Shown here: positions 59,868 to 64,000 of the stretch, piece by piece
Position numbering within the stretch: the first letter of the stretch is position 1
Layout: each line of letters begins with the position of its first letter
Assembly: GCA_045804265.1 (NCBI GenBank)
Contig: JBJMNK010000097.1
Coordinates: 21,911 to 85,910, forward strand
Direction of reading: 5' to 3'
Source of the DNA: JABFXC01 sp045804265
GTDB taxonomy: Bacteria > Gemmatimonadota > Gemmatimonadetes > Gemmatimonadales > Gemmatimonadaceae
Length of the DNA stretch: 64,000 bases
Made by a program: the position numbers and the translations under genes
The notes under the pieces: model-generated
What the model was told of the DNA's origin: nothing
Database searches by the model: none
The model's input: the letters and a program-made list of their open reading frames with translations, nothing else

Positions 59868-60518
59868 ATGAACGGGAGTGTAGCGAACTCGCGAGCCGCG
59901 GACGACGACGGGGGCCGAGCTGGCGCGGCGGTGGTTCCGGCGAACGCGGCCACCGACGCGAGCGACGTTGCCGAGCGCAGGAAGCGCTTCGAGCACGAGG
60001 CGCTGGCGCATCTCGACGCCCTGTACGCCTTCGCGCTAAAGCTGTCGCGGTCGCGCGATGATGCCGAAGATCTCGTCGGCGACACGATGCTTCGCGCCTT
60101 CGACCGCTGGGATCAGTACAACCTCGGCACCAACATCCGGGCGTGGCTGTTCACGATCCTCTATCACGTCTTCGTCAGCCGGAAGCGGCGGGTCGATGCA
60201 CGCGAGGTGCATGCGCCCGACGACTCCGAAGGCTGGTCGGCGTTCGAAGCGGTGGGCGAGATCGACCCCGAAGGAAAGTTCTACGATTCCTTCCTCGACG
60301 ACGAAGTGACGCGCGCGATCGATTCGCTGCCCGAGGAGTATCGCAGCGCGGTCGTGCTCAGCGACCTGCACGACCTCCGCTATTCGGAGATCGCCGAGAT
60401 CCTCGGCGTGCCGGAGGGGACGGTCAAGTCACGACTGTTCCGCGGGCGGCGACTGCTGCAGAAGAAGCTCGTCGACTACGCGGTGGACATGAACTACATC
60501 AAGCGCCCGGCTGCCTGA
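59868..60518 (+). CDS. ECF sigma factor (RpoE-like)
   Basis: A 216-aa sigma factor with a Ser/Ala-rich 35-residue N-terminal tail. Region 2 is HLDALYAFALKLSRSRDDAE, then DLVGDTMLRAFDRWDQYNLG; region 4 is SLPEEYRSAVVLSDLHDLRY, then SEIAEILGVPEGTVKSRLFR. GGGAGGGG precedes ATG 59868. No anti-sigma gene follows; the neighbour is convergent. Region 2 (GTNIRAWLFTILYH) matches the RpoE-like ECF group often linked to oxidative stress via a separate anti-sigma. Confidence 0.87.
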   Translation: MNGSVANSRAADDDGGRAGAAVVPANAATDASDVAERRKRFEHEALAHLDALYAFALKLSRSRDDAEDLVGDTMLRAFDRWDQYNLGTNIRAWLFTILYHVFVSRKRRVDAREVHAPDDSEGWSAFEAVGEIDPEGKFYDSFLDDEVTRAIDSLPEEYRSAVVLSDLHDLRYSEIAEILGVPEGTVKSRLFRGRRLLQKKLVDYAVDMNYIKRPAA

Positions 60519-60573
60519 CGATTGCACGAAAGCCACATCGTATCCGACGACGGCCGGGAGTGGCCGCGGCGGA

Positions 60574-62277
60574 CTAGCTAGTCGAGGCAGCCCGTGCCGA
60601 AGCGAGCGCACCGGGGCGGAGCGCACGCCCGCGCCGAGCTTCGAAGCGCTGGCCGTCGCGCAGCGCGACAGAGCCGTTGATGATCACGACGTCGATCCCG
60701 ACCGGGTACTGAAAGGGCTCGGCGAAGGTCGCGCGGTCGATGACGGTCGCGGGATCGAAGACGACGACGTCGGCAGCCATGCCCGGCGCGATACGTCCTC
60801 TGTCGCCGAGGCCGATCCGCGACGCGGGGAAGCCGCTCATCTTGTGGATCGCCTGCTCGAGCGTGAGCGTCTTCGTCTCGCGAACGTAGCGACCAAGCAC
60901 GCGCGGGAAGGTGCCGAGCCCGCGAGGATGGGGATGCCCTCGCCGCGCCGGCCCCTCGAGGGCGAACGCGCCACCGTCGCTGCACACCATGGCTGACGGG
61001 TGGGCGAGGAAGCGCTGCAGGTTGTCCTCGCTCATGGCGAAGACGACGGTGCCGACATCGGTATGGCTGCGCTGGAGCAGCCCCACGGTGACGGCGTAGG
61101 GGTCCTCGCCGAGCTTCGCCGCATAGTCGCCAAGGCGCTGCCCTTCGGCGTCGCGGTCGGCGGGGACGGCGACGCCGGAGATCATGACGCTGTTCCATCC
61201 GGCCAGCTTGTCGATCTTGCCTAACGTTGCGGTCCGGATGCGATCAGCGGTGTCGCTGGCCGTCAGGCGTCGGAGGAACGCGTCGGCACCGCCGTCGAGC
61301 GCCCAGATCGGGAAGAGATTGGTGAGCCCGGTCTGGTAGGCGACGTACGGGTAGCGGTCGAAGGTGACATCCAGCCCCCCGGCGCGGGCGGCATCGACCC
61401 TGCCTAACGCGTCGCCGATCTTGTGCCAGTTCCGCGGCCCCGACGTCTTGAGGTGCGAGATCTGGAGCGGGCAGCCGGCGCCGCGCGCAATCGCGATCGC
61501 CTCGTCGATGGCCTCGATCAGGGTGTCATCCTCGTTGCGCATGTGCGTCGCATACGGAAGGCGACGGGCGGCGAGCGGACGGCAGAGCGCGATCAGCTCG
61601 TCACGACTGGCGAACGAGCCTGGTGCGTACTCGAGCCCCGTCGAGACGCCGCAGGCGCCGTCGGCGAGCGCGCCCTCGACGAGCGCGCGCATCTGGCGCA
61701 GCTCGCCCGGCGTTGCCGGGCGGTCGTCCTCGCCGACGACGAGCCCGCGAATCGTGCCGAGGCCGACCATCGACGCCACATTGACCGCCGGCGGCAGCCC
61801 GTTCACGGCGCGAAACAGCTCGTGCATCGACTCGAAGGCGCCGTTGGTGCCTAACGCGCCGCGGACGATGCCCGCGGCGGTGACGGGGCGCGCCGAGGGG
61901 GCCCGCGAGTCGCCGTCCTGGCCGACGACGATGGTCGTGACGCCCTGGCGGATCACCGACTCGGAGCGCGGATCGGCGAACAGCGACTCGTCGCCGTGCG
62001 AATGAATGTCGATGAATCCCGGCGCGACCGCCTTGCCACGGGCGTCGACCTCCTCGCGGGCGCGGCCGTCGATGTCGGCGCCGATCGCAGTGACGACGCC
62101 ATTCGAGATCGCCACGTCGCGCTCGACGCCCGCCGCGCCGGTTCCGTCGAAGACGGTCCCGCCGCGGATGACGACGTCGTGCCGATGCCTCGACCCGAGC
62201 CGCAGCGCCGGAGCGCAGGCAGCGCTCGCGGCGAGCACGCCGGCAGCGGTGATGAAGTCGCGGCGCGTCGCGCTCAT
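60574..62277 (-). CDS. Tat-exported D-aminoacylase/N-acyl-D-amino-acid deacylase
   Basis: A 567-aa amidohydrolase with a twin-arginine signal SATRRDFITAAGVLAASAAC (the TRRDFI motif). Metal ligands HSHGDES (HxH) and later TFDRYPYVAYQTGLT, PLQISHLKTSGPRNWHKIGD and MVCSDGGAF match the D-aminoacylase branch. It probably cleaves N-acyl-D-amino acids or dipeptides in the periplasm. Its ATG overlaps the preceding LD-carboxypeptidase stop (ATGA), so the two are coupled and may recycle peptidoglycan peptides. Confidence 0.88.
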   Translation of the reverse strand: MSATRRDFITAAGVLAASAACAPALRLGSRHRHDVVIRGGTVFDGTGAAGVERDVAISNGVVTAIGADIDGRAREEVDARGKAVAPGFIDIHSHGDESLFADPRSESVIRQGVTTIVVGQDGDSRAPSARPVTAAGIVRGALGTNGAFESMHELFRAVNGLPPAVNVASMVGLGTIRGLVVGEDDRPATPGELRQMRALVEGALADGACGVSTGLEYAPGSFASRDELIALCRPLAARRLPYATHMRNEDDTLIEAIDEAIAIARGAGCPLQISHLKTSGPRNWHKIGDALGRVDAARAGGLDVTFDRYPYVAYQTGLTNLFPIWALDGGADAFLRRLTASDTADRIRTATLGKIDKLAGWNSVMISGVAVPADRDAEGQRLGDYAAKLGEDPYAVTVGLLQRSHTDVGTVVFAMSEDNLQRFLAHPSAMVCSDGGAFALEGPARRGHPHPRGLGTFPRVLGRYVRETKTLTLEQAIHKMSGFPASRIGLGDRGRIAPGMAADVVVFDPATVIDRATFAEPFQYPVGIDVVIINGSVALRDGQRFEARRGRALRPGALASARAASTS

Positions 62278-63284
62278 CGTGCGTCCTCCGGCGCGTCGCC
62301 GGCGCTGGCGGGGGACGAGAGCGCGTCCTCCTTGTAGACGAGCCACCCCGTCTGGTCCTCGGCGACGAGCTCCACCTCGGTGCCGATCGGAAGCGTCAGG
62401 TTCGGCACTTCGTGGCCGGCAGGGAAATCGGTGATGATCGGGATGCCCAAGTCCGCGACGAGATCGAGGAGAAAGTTCTCGAACTCTTCTTCCTCGGAGC
62501 GATCGAGCGAGAACTGGCCGAGGACGATGCCGCGCACGCCACGCAGCAGCCCGGCGGCGCGAAGGTGCACGAGCCGCTCGTCGACGTATGACATCGGGTC
62601 GCGCGTCTCCTCGATGAAGAGGATCGAATCGCGGGTGTCGATCTCGTAGGGAGTGCCGATCGTCTGTTGCACGAGCGAGAGGTTGCCGCCGACGAGCCGA
62701 CCGGTTGCGCGCCCCGGTCGGACCGACCGCGCCATCTCGCGGCCGATGCGTGTCGCCGGGCGCGGATTGGTCATGCAGCTGAGCAGCGACGACATCGTCG
62801 GATCACGCGAGCTCGGGATCAGGTCGTCGACGGTGGGTCCATGAAAGACGCGGAGTCCGGCGCGGCGCATCAGCCAGAGATGCAGCGCGGTGACGTCGGA
62901 GTAGCCGACGAAAATCTTGGGGTTGCGACGAAAAATTTCCGGCTCGAGATGCGGCAGCATGCGCACCGCGCCATAGCCGCCGGTGCCACCGATCACCGCC
63001 TTCACTTCGGGATTGAGCCACATCCCCATGAAGTTCTCGGCGCGACGCTCGTCCTCGGCGACGTTGAAGCGACGCTGCGTGAGGATTTCCTGGTCGAGAA
63101 TCACGCGATAACCGGCGCGCTCGAGGGCGTGACATCCGCGGCGCAACCATCCCGGTCGAGGCGAGTACGAAGGGGCGACGACGCCGATCAAGTCGCCCTT
63201 CGCGAGCGGCGCCGGCCGAAGGAGCGGCGGAAGCGGATCGCCGGACGGGTGCGGGAGCATCCCGGTGATTGTAGGCGGCGTCAC
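62274..63284 (-). CDS. LD-carboxypeptidase (peptidase S66)
   Basis: A 336-aa serine peptidase that removes D-Ala from murein tetrapeptides. The S66 triad is visible: Ser in VGYSDVTALHLW, Glu in ILFIEETRDP and His in FPAGHEVPNLTLP. The N-terminal glycine loop APSYSPRPGWLRRGCHALER supplies the fold signature. GTG 63284 is used; ATG 63260 is an alternative. It is first in a two-gene minus-strand operon with the D-aminoacylase. Confidence 0.9.
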   Translation of the reverse strand: MTPPTITGMLPHPSGDPLPPLLRPAPLAKGDLIGVVAPSYSPRPGWLRRGCHALERAGYRVILDQEILTQRRFNVAEDERRAENFMGMWLNPEVKAVIGGTGGYGAVRMLPHLEPEIFRRNPKIFVGYSDVTALHLWLMRRAGLRVFHGPTVDDLIPSSRDPTMSSLLSCMTNPRPATRIGREMARSVRPGRATGRLVGGNLSLVQQTIGTPYEIDTRDSILFIEETRDPMSYVDERLVHLRAAGLLRGVRGIVLGQFSLDRSEEEEFENFLLDLVADLGIPIITDFPAGHEVPNLTLPIGTEVELVAEDQTGWLVYKEDALSSPASAGDAPEDAR

Positions 63285-63386
63285 AACCTCGCGGAAGTGA
63301 GGTGTTCAGTACGTCGCGCGACGAAGCCGCGAGCCGATCGTCCCTCTGATTCAGATGCGGGATGCCCCCGCTCACCTTAGATTTCA

Positions 63387-64000
63387 ATGATGCCGCCGCA
63401 GGATCTGACCTACTTCCGCAAAGGCTTCGGGCTCAAGTCCGAAGTGCAGGGCGAGCTTGCCTCCGATTACGACGGGCGGCTCGTCGACTTCCTGCGCGCG
63501 AACGACTACACGCTGACCGCGGGCGACGTCACGCTGCGGCTCGCGAAGGAGTTCGGCTTCTGCTACGGCGTCGAGCGCGCGGTGGAGTACGCGTACCAGA
63601 CGCGCAAGAAGTTCCCCGACCGGCGCATCTTCCTCGTCGGCGAGATCATCCACAACCCGCACGTCAACGCGAAGCTGCGGGAGATGGGGATCGACTTCCT
63701 CGAGCCCGGCGAGCGGGGCTTCGACTACGCCCGCGTCGAGCCGGCCGACGTCGTCATCCTCCCCGCCTTCGGCGTCACGATCCACGACGTCGAGACGCTG
63801 CGCGGGAAGGGGTGCGTGGTCGTGGACACGACCTGCGGCTCGGTGCTCAACGTCTGGAAGCGCGTCGACAGCTACGCGCGCGACGGATTCACCTGCCTCA
63901 TCCACGGCAAGCACTACCACGAGGAGACGCGGGCCACGGCCTCGCAGGCGCTGAAGCACCCCGGCGGCCGCTATCTCGTGGTGCGCGACATGGCCGAGGC
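63387..64000 (+). CDS. ispH: 4-hydroxy-3-methylbut-2-enyl diphosphate reductase, N-terminal part
   Basis: Last step of the MEP isoprenoid pathway; a [4Fe-4S] enzyme. The window holds the first ~204 residues, starting MMPPQDLTYFRKGFGLKSEV. Cluster cysteines are seen in FGFCYGVERAVEYAY and VVDTTCGSVLNVW; the third lies beyond the edge. GKHYHEETRATAS contributes the His/Glu/Thr pocket. Long IspH variants with an N-terminal ~50-residue extension, as here, occur in several phyla. ATG 63387 or 63390. Confidence 0.88.
   Translation, partial: MMPPQDLTYFRKGFGLKSEVQGELASDYDGRLVDFLRANDYTLTAGDVTLRLAKEFGFCYGVERAVEYAYQTRKKFPDRRIFLVGEIIHNPHVNAKLREMGIDFLEPGERGFDYARVEPADVVILPAFGVTIHDVETLRGKGCVVVDTTCGSVLNVWKRVDSYARDGFTCLIHGKHYHEETRATASQALKHPGGRYLVVRDMAE

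Overview
High-GC bacterial chromosome (about two-thirds G+C by eye). The gene style suggests Gemmatimonadota or a similar soil lineage: many lipoproteins with short lipoboxes, a BIG2 lipoprotein, a Ser/Thr kinase with a 2TM segment, ECF sigma operons, M1/M14/S66 peptidases and an Amidohydro_3 lipoprotein. No rRNA gene sits in the window to settle the phylum. No phage, integrase, IS transposase, CRISPR array or tRNA was recognised. This is core/accessory chromosome with about 60 genes, many joined by ATGA or GTGA stop/start overlaps.

Layout. 1-9.7 kb: start of htpX, nth, a repeat island, a TerC exporter behind a manganese-type (yybP-ykoY) riboswitch, secreted and lipoprotein genes, HIT and HNH proteins, an AraC-OGT DNA-repair fusion. 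9.7-24.8 kb: glutamine-dependent NAD synthetase, a VirJ-like hydrolase, a class A PBP, Lon, a Ser/Thr kinase operon whose second gene resembles the kinase C-terminus, an M14 peptidase and a DUF4015-type glycosidase. 24.9-30 kb: a six-gene minus-strand ECF sigma operon that carries two glycogen-binding (CBM48-like) proteins. 30-36 kb: hydrolase, RhlE helicase, two coupled cation/proton antiporters. 36.2-42 kb: a seven-gene minus-strand RiPP-like operon. It starts with a 64-aa precursor candidate and continues with a lipoprotein, a radical SAM enzyme, an HPr-kinase-like enzyme, a PqqD/RRE protein, a lasso-B2-type protease and a nucleotidyltransferase fused to a beta-propeller. No lasso cyclase is present in the window. 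42-64 kb: a pseudopilin, M1 aminopeptidase, a UGA-containing SelW-like selenoprotein, 6-phosphofructokinase, a beta-lactamase-fold hydrolase, ABC exporter, DEAH helicase, lytic transglycosylase, LysM and App1-like proteins, TetR with its operator, an ECF sigma, D-aminoacylase plus LD-carboxypeptidase, and the start of ispH.

The main discoveries are: (1) the RiPP-like operon with lasso-type leader machinery but a radical SAM enzyme where the cyclase would be expected; (2) a selenoprotein gene hidden by an in-frame UGA at 45759-45761, followed by a SECIS-like hairpin; (3) an 8-bp word, CGTTAGGC, found about 55 times in 64 kb in both orientations. It contributes TTA leucine codons and stop codons, and also sits in hairpins. 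Structured repeats (a long inverted repeat island, long hairpins between convergent genes, REP-like pairs) add to the non-coding content.
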